From Paraspadella gotoi (Eukaryota; Chaetognatha): a DNA stretch of 64,000 bases. Location: contig CM119267.1 in assembly GCA_051294375.1 (NCBI GenBank), positions 9,977,458 to 10,041,457 of the forward strand, given 5' to 3'. Below are positions 1 through 13,209 of this stretch, in pieces. The position numbers were made by a program, and so were the translations under genes. Every line of letters begins with the position of its first letter. Position 1 is the first letter of the stretch. The notes below the pieces were generated by a model, which searched no databases, had not been told where the DNA came from, and saw nothing but the letters and a program-made list of their open reading frames with translations.

Positions 1-726
1 TAAATTGTCTTAGATGGTTCCAGCGCAAACAAAGCTAGCAAAACGTAACTCGACCTAATAATGAATTAATATCGCACAGTAGGAGCTACAACATATACAG
101 AAAGAATTCAAGTACATGCAAATATCCAAACAAGGAATATTGTATGACATTGTAAATTATATTGTTCTTTTCACCAAGTGTGCTCGACTGAATATCTAAA
201 GAAAGGGACTTTGACTGCACGACCAATCAAATGTCCTCCTTCAAACAATGACCATATTTTCTAAGGCCACAAAATTCTACCTATACTATCTGATAATATT
301 AGCAGATCTTACGAATTTTAATGGTTTAAATTTGTCCTTCAATTTAAAGTTTACACGTTGGTTTTTTTTTACTAGAATAAAAATTCATACGGTTAGCATG
401 ATTCAGAAAGGAACTATGAAAATTTTTTTCAAATTTAGGTTAATATAAATCAACCATTAGCAAAAAAAAATGAAACAAAGGGATCGTAATAGTACAAAAA
501 CAGAACCGAGACTAGATCCACAAAAGAGGACGCTTTAAGAAATAAATTAAAATGAAACCGTAGCATCAACTCCGATAGAAATTTCGAATAAACTGCGGCA
601 AAATTTATTTTCAAATTGAGGCTTCTAATTTTCTGGTTACTGTAGTGTGTACTACTGTGAAGAGAATAAAATAAAGAAAACATTAACAGCCGCGGGAACA
701 ATTTAGTGACGGAGTCCATAAGCAGT
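1..726. other. gene-free stretch, window edge
   Basis: AT-rich sequence downstream of the Atg8 gene. The part next to 727 is presumably its 3'UTR. Short open frames here show no recognisable motif and are not supported as genes. No repeat or RNA gene was recognised. Confidence 0.5.
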
Positions 727-1770
<1,044 letters not shown>

Positions 1771-2219
1771 CTAAAATAGAGACAAAAAAAATCGGCCCTT
1801 GATTGCGAGGCTAAATCTCTCGAGGGCAATAAATAGTTAGGAAATGAAACTTAAAACAAATAATTTTTTTTTAATTTCTACTTTCTAGATTCAAATATGT
1901 CAAAATGTCAATGTCAATATAGCGACATCATAGGGAAAAGGTTCAGAAAAAAGGAGGAGAAAAGAACAAAACAAAACATTTTATTATTGTGATCTCGCCA
2001 AACGTTACTATAAATGGCTCAATAATAAATACAATGTAAATACATTGTACAATACAATGTAATATGACATGATATTTACCTAAAAACAAACACGATTTCG
2101 AGTAAAAATCAGACACCAGATAAAAAAATTCAGAATATGTTTAGTTTAGAAATTCGTACGGTAAAAAGAGATACCGTTTGGAGTTAACAATGCATAATAT
2201 TGCACAGTTAATCTAAAGA

Positions 2220-2498
2220 GTATGGCGACAAAGGTTTCGCCACCACGGGGTTGACCCTAGTTGGTCACTGCTATGTTGTATGGTCGCGAGTGAAGCCGGT
2301 TACTGAGACCATCGACCTCTCTTTCTCTCTCTCTCTTAGTAAGTGCCTCGCTCTCTCTCGATTAGTCTCTCTTAGTCTCTTAACGATTGAACATGTCTTT
2401 TTGTGTCTGTTAATATATTATTAGTTATTAATAACTATTAACTATTGTCAAATAAATGTATTTATGTGCCTCCATATAACTGGTGAGCCCGACGAGAA
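2220..2498 (+). mobile_element. putative LTR 3' part plus tRNA primer-binding-like site
   Basis: A CT-rich stretch ends with ..GCCTCCA at 2474. At 2481-2498 it is followed by TGGTGAGCCCGACGAGAA, which resembles the complement of a tRNA 3' end (TGG plus an acceptor stem) as found just after 5' LTRs of Ty3/Gypsy elements. From memory, the tRNA-Trp-type site of some Ty3/Gypsy clades differs by only a few positions. The left LTR border was not found and no reverse transcriptase follows, so at most this is a remnant. Confidence 0.35.
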
Positions 2499-3033
2499 TT
2501 CGTGAAATCCTTCTGAAACGAAATGGAAAGGGTGATTGAACTTTTTTCTACCGACGTTAAGACTCCATGAGATCATCCAAAACGATTGTAACGGCGGCGA
2601 TTTGAAAATCGTCAAAGACGCAACGGGATCAAAATTTATTCCTTTTTCTAACAACGGAATTAGGGATTTCGAATTTAACCAAAAAGTGTCAAAAAAACTT
2701 AAAATCCTTACGGACATCTGCGCTTTAACAATAACGAATAACAACCATAGCAGCAAGTACAGGATTTCTTTATCGAGCGAAGAAAAAGACAATTTTATCG
2801 AGGTGATTTTTAATAAAGAATTAACGACAAAAACAATACCGGCCCGGTTGACGATTGCATCGCTTGTGAAAGTGCCGTCACCAGGTTGGTCGGCGCCGAC
2901 GAGGCAAGATGTCTCAGTGGCCACCGACGACATTTCCTCCAAAGAAGTCGTCGTCTTAACAGACCAAACCCTCTTCTCGGATGCCACGTCCATGACAGAC
3001 GTCGTTTCCGTCAAATGTATTTATGTGCCTCCA
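2454..3033. repeat. pair of 21-bp direct repeats flanking a 538-bp block
   Basis: The same 21 bp (AAATGTATTTATGTGCC plus TCCA) occurs at 2454-2474 and 3013-3033. The first copy is the end of the LTR-like sequence. The second copy contains the stop codon of the transporter gene in antisense. The block between shows AT-rich sequence after the primer-site-like motif and then more GC-rich sequence next to the gene. The arrangement suggests a deleted retroelement or a template-switch duplication. Confidence 0.6.
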
Positions 3034-4720
3034 AAGGAGTTTCTTTTCATTGACCATTGCCAGACAAGAAGCACCAATCCCGATACTGTCCCAACCGCGG
3101 CGGCGAACATATAGACGCCGACGTAAGGCTCAGAGTCAGGATTCAGCCGGAGGGCAAGTGCCACTATAGCGCCGGCCAGCGGAGAGGCCGTCAACCCAGA
3201 AATGCCTTTAATTGCTAGTGTCAGCGGAAACGACGAGGATAATTTTTCGCGACCCAAAGATTCCGACAGAACGGAGGGTGTTAGCGCAACGTAAGCCCCA
3301 GAAAATAAACCCATGCCTCCAGAGCAAATCGCCAACGGCCAAAAACCGAGCGCGCCGACGAAGGGCGCCGCTACGGACGACGCCGCAAAACCCAGAGGCA
3401 TCAGGGCGTACACCAGGTCGCGATGGCGTTTTCCTATGCCGTAGTTGGTGAAGATCCCGAAGGCGGCGCGTCCGATGACGTCGAGGACACCGTTGACGGA
3501 CAACAAAAGTGCGGCCCCAGTTTTAGGATCGCCTGAGTCAAGCACCTCATTGGAATTTCGTGACCACAGCGAAAGTGCCATGCGAGGCAAATAGTATATC
3601 GCGGGTATGACAGATAATGGAGCCAGAAATTGAGAAACGGAAAGAAACAAAAACTTTGAATCACGGAAGAGAGAAAAGTCGATCCCTAGAAAGTGTCGAT
3701 CTTGAGAAGATTTAGATTTAGATTCTTCGTTCGAGTTGTTCGTGGCGGCATTGGGAGGCGAAGTAGGCGCCACAGAAATCAGTCTCCGCTTCTTTTCCCG
3801 TCTCAAAGGCTTGTAGAGTGCACCGCACACGCAGAAGTGAAAGGAGACGCCACCAAGAATCAATATGGCGCCGGATACGCCAAAAAATGAAATAGATTCC
3901 TGTATGACGATGGGCATGAAAAAAGTACCGATTCCAGAACCTGACGTTAAGAACATTGTTAATCATTTGAAAAAAAAAAAATAACTTAGCAAAAAAAGGA
4001 GCAATATTCACCGGCGACAGCGAAACCGTTGGCCATAAACTTTTTCGTCTCGAAATATTCTCCCACAATGAGGATGCTAGGAGTGTAAGCGAGAGAATTT
4101 CCCAGTCCGACGAACATTCCCATGATGACTATAAGAGCCGGCAACGACGAAACCGCAAGTGAGGATGCCGCATACGAGGCCATGGAAATACAACCACCGA
4201 GCATCACCATCTGGTCGAATGAGCGCAAGTGTAAACCATAATTTTAGAGGAAAGGACGACTAGAACCTTTCACCTGTCGACAGGAAAAACCAGCCCCTCG
4301 AATAACGGACGATAGCGGTCCCATGCACATGCGTGTAGACACGCCGACAGAATGAATCCATGCCACCGCAAAGTCGGTCGCGTTTAAAGTTTGAGTCAGC
4401 TCTACGTGAAGGAGCCCAAAAGACTTTCCAATGCCGCCCAAAATGAAGTGAACCAACGAACAGCCGAACACGCACATCCAACCCCAGCCACCGTCGGGGG
4501 CTTTTGAAAGGAACGTTGAGTCGCAGTCAGGTTGGTTGGAATGGGAGACGACTTCGGATGGGTGCAGGTCGCACGTGCTGTGCCATGATTCCAGGGTAGC
4601 AGTTCTCTGTGAAACAAGAAATTCTTTCGGTCGTTGATTGGGAGATTCGGAGACTAAGTATAACGTTAAATCAGGTGTTTCCCCGAGAGAATCTTCCGTT
4701 AGTTTCACCGAGGACTTCAT
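3021..4720 (-). CDS. monocarboxylate transporter-like MFS protein (SLC16 family, 3 exons)
   Basis: Twelve-helix major facilitator of the proton-linked monocarboxylate transporter family, expected in the plasma membrane. Exons are 4720-4274, 4210-4012 and 3940-3021, giving 521 residues. After a polar ~100-residue N-terminus comes the family signature APDGGWGWMCVFG at the start of helix 1, then helices with VMLGGCISMASYAAS, GLGNSLAYTPSILIVGEYF and ANGFAVAGSGIGTFF across the exon joins. A long charged loop follows near KPLRREKKRR, then helices 7-12. The protein ends MKRNSFGGT; the last three residues and the stop lie in a 21-bp repeat shared with an LTR-like sequence. The frame stays open for 188 codons past the stop, starting with an S/T/E-rich stretch, so the ancestral tail may have been longer. 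A good splice acceptor (AG at 4747-4746) lies 25 nt before the ATG. The substrate cannot be told. Confidence 0.88.
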
Positions 4721-7203
4721 GATGAGAGAGTCTTGTAATGTGACACTGAATAAAAGATAAATAAAATCTAGAATCACGTACAAAGGTTCAACTTATAGAG
4801 GAAAAAATCATAGAGGAATTTTTTTTTTTTTTTTGACAGTGAAATAAGAGCTGTAAACACAGAGGGTGAATGAAGACGAACAAAATCGAGGTGGAAGAAG
4901 ACGGAACTGAATAATATAGCGAACCACGGAGAAGGAAAAAAATTTTTGAGCACGTTCGAAAACGGCTGAATATAAGGACCACTTAAAAATCTTATCCAAG
5001 ATCTTCGAGCACAACAAATTCAACGATAATAATTAGTATCAACATGAATACTTTGTATCTAAAATTTAAACAATGACACTAATATTTTAAGGGGTAAAAG
5101 GTTTTTAAAACGAGCGTAAAAACAAAGACTTGCACTGGCACCTTGGCTTTACGGATAATCTTAGATAACTACTATACACATTAACCGACTAGTCAAATGC
5201 AAATTAGAAATAAAGGCAAGATATTAAAAAAACCTGGGTTAAACATGCATTAACATTGACAAAAGTCTATATTCACTATTTAAGCTATAAAAAAGTTATT
5301 AGCTTCATCGCTGGATCAGCACTAAAAAAAGCAGCTCCATTCTGGAAGATATGCGATTTTAAAAACCACGCAATATGACACAGGAATTAGTATTTAATTA
5401 AGTATAGAGCAACAAAGTGATTGTATTTCACTATAAAAATTTTGCAATTAAACATGGCATGGCAGGGCTATTATTTATAAAATAATAAACAATTTAAACC
5501 AAATTGGTTGAAAGAAGAAATATTTTTGGTTATAAGATGCGATAAGGTAAAAATTAATAAATTCTTAAATTTCACAAGAAAAAACCAAAAACCCAGCAAT
5601 AGAAGCCAAAATTTTTTTAAATTAGTTGATTAAACTCAACCAAACCCGTGTCACTGACGTTTTAATGAAAGTTTAATATTAGTAATCTGAAAGCAACAGC
5701 GATGACTGTATTATTAAAATTTTGCTTATGGCATATACAATTATACATATAATAACTTAAATTTAAATATACAGAGAAAAAAGTTTAGCATAAAAATAAT
5801 ATAACAATTTCTATTTAAATTATCATATTTATTATTTAAAGTCAAATCTACTCGTAAATGTAAACTAATATTATATTAAATATATATTTTATTTTTAAAA
5901 CTACATGTTTTGATAGTTTTTTAAATCAATCCGTATTAGTTATTGACATCAATAATCATTATTAAAAAAAAAATTTAGGAGTATCCAAAATCTGTACGTT
6001 GTATTCATATGTTTATAATTGGATATACGAAAAACGCGAATTTCGACAACAAAATAGTACATAACAAGCGCGGCTTTCAGGTCGAAGGTTCAATTATAAC
6101 GATATTTTCTTTTATTTCCGAAAAAATTAAGAAGAGAGAAGGAGCGAAAGTAAAACTAGTTAAACCTCCGTTTAGAAAGGGAGAAAGAGAGAGACCAGCC
6201 TAAGTTGAAGTTCATCCAAATGGCGATTATTGCCTGCGATTAACGCATGAGTCGCAGGTGTGGTTCTAGATGGTTGGCGACTTCGCCAGTGAGGGTACTG
6301 GCGATATTGCAAGGCCCCTGGCGACATCGTCAACCAACTCGAACCGATCGGTCGAGAATAAGAAAACGAGAGGTAAGCGGGTCATTCTATGCATATAAAA
6401 GTTGAAAAAGAAGCATTGTTAAAAATTAAATACCTATAAAAGAAACTGAAGTAAATATATAAATAAATAATAAAATATGAAAAAATAGTTTATAGCGATG
6501 AAAAACTACATATATATTTAAAATTTAAACCCTGTAGAATTTAATTTATCTTCAAAAACGACGTAAAACTGACTTATTTGATATAGAGAAGGATGAGGAA
6601 GAGCAAACGTAACTGAATGACGACCATAATAATAACCCCTGGGCTTAGCATAACCCTTCGCAAGAAATCGATATTGCTCGGGTAAGAAACCTTATGATTT
6701 AGCAATTCATTTCATAACGCAGCATCCGAAGTTAACCCTTAAACCAAATTCGGTCAGACAAAATAAATAACATTATAACATTATACGTATTTGTTTTGTA
6801 CCAGTTTTGGATCTCAGCACCCAAAAATCTAAAGGCTCCCAAATACATTAGATAAATAAATGTATATGGTAGCAGTGTGGTAATTTAAAAATGAAATTAA
6901 AAACTAGCTTTAGGCCATATAAAATTTTAGCAAAATTAAAAAAAATAAAGAAAATGTTCGCCAGGAGCAAAACCATACAAAAGCTTCGGGCCGATTGGAG
7001 CTTATATAAAATTAAAAAGAAATAAAAATTAAACGAGATTTACTAATTAATTTATTTCTAACAAAATTACATTCTTGGTTTGATGTGCGGAAAAGTAATT
7101 TTTTTTTAAGAAAAAAGATAATTACGGTTATTGATTAAAGTCTCGGCAAATAAATATAATTCTTGAATTTTTATACTTAAACTCGGTACATTGTACGCAG
7201 TCT
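4721..7203. other. AT-rich intergenic region
   Basis: About 2.5 kb between the transporter start and the FAM13 stop. It holds a poly-T run near 4820, long AT-rich tracts and a GC-richer patch at about 6200-6380 with repeated TGGCGA/TCGCCA motifs that may be an old transposon remnant. No supported gene was seen. Confidence 0.5.
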
Positions 7204-10200
7204 TTAGGAGTTTCCGTGTTTAGACAATAGAGCTTCCAAAAGTCTCAGGCATTGCTTGACACGCTTGTAATCGGCGTATTCCGATTCCATTGGTCCCCGA
7301 TCTTCTTTCATCACTTTACGTCCTGCGTTTTCTTGGAACCTATCTTCAAAATCCTTAAGGATCCGACGCAGCCGCTTTTTTTCTGCCTTTGCCTTCCGCT
7401 GATACTCGAGGAGTTGCGCCACGGAAGCTTCGTGGAGGGAAGCCTCGGAAATGTTGGTCCACAATCCCTTGGCTCCTTCACTACCGACGATCGCAGCGAC
7501 ACCTGGAGGAGCCACGTTCTCCTCGCCTCCGTCGTCGTCATCATCGTCGTCGTCGACACCATCATCGACTGAAGCGCAATGGACATGAACGACGGTGCAA
7601 GTACGATTGGAAAAGGTAGAGGTGCTGGGTGTCGACGACACTGGAGAAGTAGGAGTAAAATTTGCGTCAAGGAATTGATATTTACTTAAGAATTTAGGTT
7701 TAAAATTACCATTGGGGGCAAGTTCCCATTTCTCAACGGATTGCCCCTCGATGATGGGCTGCAGAGAATTAAGGTTATTCAACTTGGGAGACGCGGGTCG
7801 AGCAAGCATTCGTTTTACATTTCGATAACGATCATAAATAGGCCGCATTAAATCTGTAACGAGAGGAAAAGCGGGCGTGCATAATAAACAATCTAAACGC
7901 GCTCGCACACTATCGACGTTGAAACAAACCTTTTTCTTCTTTGGTAACGGGACGACCATGAATGTTCTCAAAGTAAAGCAAAGCTTTTTGCAGAGCTAGT
8001 TTTTCATCTTCGATCTCGGTTTTAGACAAATTTTGTAAGTCTTCGGAACGATTCATCGAACGACGCTTGTCTACGTTTAACGTCCAAATGACAAAAAGAT
8101 TATTATTATTATTACACGATTTTAAAAATTTGAATAAAATTTAAATATGAAGAAGAGAGCGATTACCCTTAAGCTGGAGCGAGATTTTGTTCAGTGTCTC
8201 TTCCATAGTGGTTTTTTTACCCTCTTTAACTGGGGCGCTGGCGCTAACTTCTGCTGGACTGCCAGAGCCCAAGTCGGGCGTTTCTTCCTTATCGAGGAGA
8301 GCGACGCGAAGATTCGCGCCGACTGAATTTTTTTTAAATTAAAAAAATATTTTTAAAACGAATTAAAGCAAATCGTCTTTCGCTCTCACCAAGATCGAGG
8401 GCTGAGGCTTTGGCTTGTATAAGTTTCTCCTTCGCCATCGCTTCCTTCAAAACTTTGAGTTCTTTACGCGTCTTTGACAATTCCGCCATCAATTTGCCCA
8501 GCTCGTTGTTTCCGGCAGCGCGAGCGGCTTGCCCGTCCCTACGACGATCAAAGGGAAAACTGGGTGAAAATTGTTTAACAAGGCGCTTAGAGAAAAATTT
8601 TTTTTTTGTTACAAACAACGATTTATTTGTACATATTCGGATATGTTTCGACTCTAGTTCGAGCCTTCATCAGCGCTTTGACATTTGTGAAATATTTGAA
8701 GATAAGGGTAATAAAGGAGAGAGAGAGAGAAAAAAAAAATAGACAATTACATTTTTAGCAATGTACAATAAAGATATAGTGTAAACTTGATTATTAACAA
8801 TGTTTAATTAAATTAGATTAGAGTGGAAAATGAAATTTGAAAATTTGAAATTAGATAACAAGGCGCTAATACAGAAGGCTTCGTTTTTCGTTTTTTCGAA
8901 CCGAGAATTGGTTCTGACCAAATCAATGAACCAAATTTGATACAATTTTGCGTACAGTATCCCAATGGCCATATAATTGGAACTATCGAGGCTATTTTCA
9001 ATAGTTTACCCCTGAGCTATGATACATGGCCATGGACAAATAAACGTTTCTGCAACATCAGTATAAAAAAATTAACAAAATTTTGAAAAAAATTTCTTCG
9101 ACCATTTTTTTCCCACTTGGCCTGCCCTCTTAGGGACCCATATCTAGGGTCATAGGTCAAATTTCAAAAATTCCCTCGATAGTCCCATTTCTATTGCCCT
9201 ATAATTAGTTCATCCAAAATTTCATCAATGTCGGTCAAGTAGTTTGATCGGAACCGATTCTCGATTCAAAAAAACGAAAGAGCATTTGTTGGAGACAAAT
9301 TCGTGTGGCCGTCGATGGATTCCACGTCATAAAATCATAAATCATAAAATCACCTCCAACACATTTTCTATAATATGAAGCCTTCTGTATACAATTCTAA
9401 CCTCAAAAAATTCAAAAACATACCAGCGAGTTTCAAAATTGAAACAATTGAAAACTATGTAATCACACGACACATATCGTGAATCAAAACGTACCGGGCG
9501 TTGACGCTGTTCCATTTGAATCCGTTTTCCATCTCGAAATTTTCCTCCCAAATTTTAATCTTTCTCTTAAGATGAGAAATTTTTTTGGTGTATTGTCGAA
9601 CCTTGGACGCATTGGAATTGTCGTCCGTCTCGGGCCATTTTTTGTTACTGAGAAAAAACGAAATGAAATACGGAGTGAAAAATCATATTTTTGGAGGGTA
9701 AGACTTCCGCCCGAGAAAAGGCACCAACCTCAACTTTTGGTTGAAAGCCGATTTGAAGTTTCGGGTTTTATCCAACGGCGGCGACGGAGGAACGTCGGTG
9801 TCCTCGGACTCGTGGCCCTTTGGTCCAGGAATGGATTCGCTTCGTTTCTCGATTCTAAGCGCGGTCACCGTCGCCTTTTTCCCGTTGCTGTTATTGTTGT
9901 TGTTATGACGCGAGAGAAAGCGAGACGTTCTGAATTCATAATTAGAATTTAGGATCATTTCTTTCGAATTTAGAACGTCCCGGAAAAAAAATCACCTCGG
10001 AGAGATGACGGCCTCGTCATGGACGCCAGCTCTACCGTGAGCCGAAGCCTCCCCTTCCCTGGCGACGTTTCCATTGGAGGCGCAGCCTGGAATATCGATG
10101 GCAGGCGAGGATCCGCCGGAGCTGGAGGACGCCAATCCACCGGAACCAAGCGCGTCGCGGGCGGCAATCGTGAGATTGTCAGTGTAGTGAGATCTGAGAA

Positions 10201-13200
10201 AAAAATTTTTTTTCCCAACCCAAGTATTAGCAACGAGCGTTTCTACGGTCACACGTAAATGTCGCTCACCTGTGTGATTTTAGAGTATTTTGATCTTTAT
10301 CTAATCGGAAAGGATCAATTTCCTTTTTCCCTTTTGGATCTTTGAGCTCGCCCCATGCCTGCTGGAGCGAGCGTGATGGCTGACCGTTGCCGTTACCTAC
10401 GACTGAAAAAAGTCAGGTTTACTTCCTAGTAAGAAATGAAGTGGGGTTCAATAGAAAAAAAGATCAAAAATGATGCTCACTTGATGGTTTTTGTCTGGAA
10501 GGAATCGGATCATTGCCATCGTAATGCTCGCCGAGCGTAGTGAGGTCCAAGGGCGGAACGTACGGCTTTTTCGGTGTCGATTCGAGTTTTGGCGGCCGAT
10601 TATCCGACGCGGTGAAAAACACTGGAGAAACACGACCATGACATTCATTTGACGTTTTCCTTTGGCACTAAATTTCATCGCATTATATTCAGACCTGGCT
10701 TGGATGACGAGTCGGTGATGTTGTCATCATCCGAACCACTGGCGCTGTCTTCGGAGGAACCATCGGAAGACTCGGACGACGTCATCGACTCGACGGTGGC
10801 GATATGATTAGGGGCTAAAGTATACGCTGCAAAAACAAGCAGAACGAACGTTAAGAGCGCCGTCAAAGAACCATATATATTTGGTCACTCACCTCCTCCG
10901 TCGTGCGGGGAAAATGATCGAGGCGATTTCGAAAAGATCTCGCTCTGGCTTAAGGCTTTGTCGCGTTGGGTGGTCGGGGCGATCATGGCTTGGTCATCCA
11001 CGCATTCCCCAGTCCTCGCCGAAGAACGGATAGAAAGCGTGGGGGACCGATCGGAAAATATGGTCGAGCTATTAGTGCGGGTCGCCTGATCGTAAAAAAA
11101 AAAATTAAAATAAATAAAAATAGATCGCAGCTGAATTGAAATATTGAAATATCGATAACAAAAATTGATTAAAGTAAACCTACCATTACGGATATCCCAG
11201 GTAATATTTGCACGCAGTCCTTCGAGTCTGCGGCCAGAAAAGAATCGACAACCTCTTGGATTGTCTGATCAACGATCTGAGCCGCCATCCTAGTGACCAA
11301 AGCGTTGTTCGATGCCCCTAGCTTTTCGATGGATGATCTGGAACTGAAAAAAGAGTTGCAAAAATTAGACGACTGAAGACTCTTAGTCGGTTATGGTTAA
11401 AATCTCGATTAGTCGATATTATATTGCAAACCTCTGAGGGGACGTATCCCGGTCGCTTGGCAGCGTTGAGTCTGAATCTCCCGACGCGATGATTACTGAA
11501 ACGTGAGGTGCTCCTACAGGGGGCAACGGCGAGGACGAACGCGCGAAAATCGGCGCCCCCGCCGTCAGCGGAGGGCGTGGAATTCCAGCGTCGGTCTCAT
11601 TAGGTGTCGTTTTGGCGAAAGCGGTGGGCGTTGCGGCGGGAGAGGAACCGTAAAAGGCAGTGGGCGTTGGCGCCGGGGTAGGAGGGGGATTCGGAGTTAA
11701 TGGGCACGAGATGCTCAAAGGAGCCAAACCCATGGATTTCGTAGAGTCGGGCACCGAAAGAAGGGATCGTTCGCTGGAATTGCAGTACTATTTCTTTCAG
11801 CATTATAGGAGAGTAAATATCCAAAATAAAAACTCACCCATGGACCGACAGTTTTCCAGGGGGAGCAAAAATGCTTTCCGCGTTTTCGATGAAATAAGAA
11901 AGCATGTCATTTAATGTCCCTTGTTCCTTGATACACTCCTGACTCGTGTCAACGCGAAAAAGGTTGGGCCCGAAAACAATTCCCAACGCCTGCAACGCGA
12001 GGTAATTCGTTTGGATGATTTTTTTTCTAGTGAAAGTTGCCTAATTCGACTCACCGTTGATCCCATCTTAGTGCGGTCTTTAGCAAGGGAAACGCGGAAA
12101 AGGAAATAGCAAATAAAACCCAGAACGGCGAGTCGTTGAATAGATAAATGCTGCTTGAGGATAGCGATGGCGATTGGAATGAAATCTGAAGACATCGAGA
12201 ACTGGCCCGAATTTGCTGAAAAAAAAAAGATGATGAAAATGAACAAAGGTCAAAGGCCGTTGGACAAAAAGTTTAATTCGAGGTCTCACTAGGAGAAGGA
12301 GGGGTGGTATGCGGAGCGCAGAGGTTCTGCAGCTTGTACCACTCCTTGAGCAAGAGTTTGTGGGCGTGGCCGGGGACGACGGGTTCGGGGATTTCGCGGA
12401 GGAACATCTTCATGAGGCCGGCGGCAGAGGCGACGTCGACTCCGAGGCGTTTCAGGTCTACCGAGTCGCCTTTTTCGTATTCGACTCGCAGTCGATCCAG
12501 AGTTTTACTGTTGCCGTTGACCCGGAACAAACCTTCGTTTTCCAATCCGTGCGATTCGATGAAGGCGCACACTGAAATTCAGGGGAAAAAGGGAATTCGC
12601 GAAAAGATAGGATATGAGATTTCAAAAACTTCAAACTTCAAAAACTATGTACGGATCGAACAGGGAAAGGACAATTTTATTCCAATAATATTGAGAGGAT
12701 TCGTAGTCATTACGAAATAATCTGCAACAATGACAAGAGAATTAAAATCTACGACTCATGATAAAACAAATGAACACCTCTCACCCGATGTAAGGATGAA
12801 AGGAATTTCAACTCTCCCGTCCGGAGCAGGTCGAACATGACAAATCTCCTCGAGCGGACGATTGAACAAAGCGTTCGATTTGGCGGCACTCTTGGCGATT
12901 TTGGCGGCGTGCTGCGGAGTCGGCGACGGGCACGGGCTGGAGAGGACACTTCCCCCAATTCCCCCTACCGACGACTGTTTCTTATGCGTTTTGTTGACGG
13001 GAGGTGAAAGAGACATTGTCATGAATGAGGCAGCCGCGCTTTGGAGCATCCGCTTCCCTTTTTTTTTAGGGGGGGTAGCGTTAGTTTTTTCTACATTCAT
13101 TTACTGATCTTAAAAAACTGCATTCTGGTGGGACATGGACGCTACCTTGGTCCATCCTGGACTGTGGCGAAGAAGTTGGCGAAAGTGAAACCGGGGAATT

Positions 13201-13209
13201 GGTGCTCAT
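7204..13209 (-). CDS. FAM13-type RhoGAP protein (19 exons)
   Basis: GTPase-activating protein with an N-terminal RhoGAP domain and the FAM13-specific C-terminus. Exons: 13209-13146, 13090-12785, 12571-12290, 12215-12055, 11989-11838, 11773-11432, 11343-11184, 11085-10893, 10826-10695, 10621-10481, 10402-10270, 10193-9996, 9929-9729, 9647-9495, 8559-8390 (or 8538-8390), 8322-8167, 8070-7930, 7853-7710, 7640-7204; about 1221 residues. RhoGAP spans roughly residues 98-315: FNRPLEEI, CAFIESHGLENEGLFRVNG with the arginine finger, AVLGFICYFL, ALGIVFGPNLFRV. The tail has PYVPPLDLTTL, the coiled KKISHLKRKIKIWEENFE, KALLYFENIHGRPVTKEEK, PIYDRYRNVKRML, and finally RILKDFEDRFQ with KVMKEDRGPMESEYADYK, all typical of FAM13. 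An eight-Asp run lies in the last exon. The first ATG is chosen, but the frame is open upstream. Intron 14 carries a transposon. Confidence 0.93.
8872..9387. mobile_element. TA-flanked inverted-repeat element, copy A
   Basis: It begins CAGAAGGCTTC and ends GAAGCCTTCTG, each flanked by TA, so it has short inverted ends with a TA target duplication as in Tc1/mariner-type elements. It is 516 bp with no coding capacity. Copy B at 44809-45378 shares both ends and an internal stretch around GGAACTATCGAGGC. It sits in intron 14 of the FAM13 gene. Confidence 0.75.

Noticed and set aside
2536-3114. Plus-strand frame of 192 codons overlapping the transporter 3' end
   Set aside because: It runs into antisense of the transporter coding exon and resembles no known protein. 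The first part could be retroelement leader or gag but shows no motif.
6200-6400. Possible second LTR with TGGCGA motifs
   Set aside because: Only short motif similarity to 2220-2474; no borders, primer site or coding sequence.
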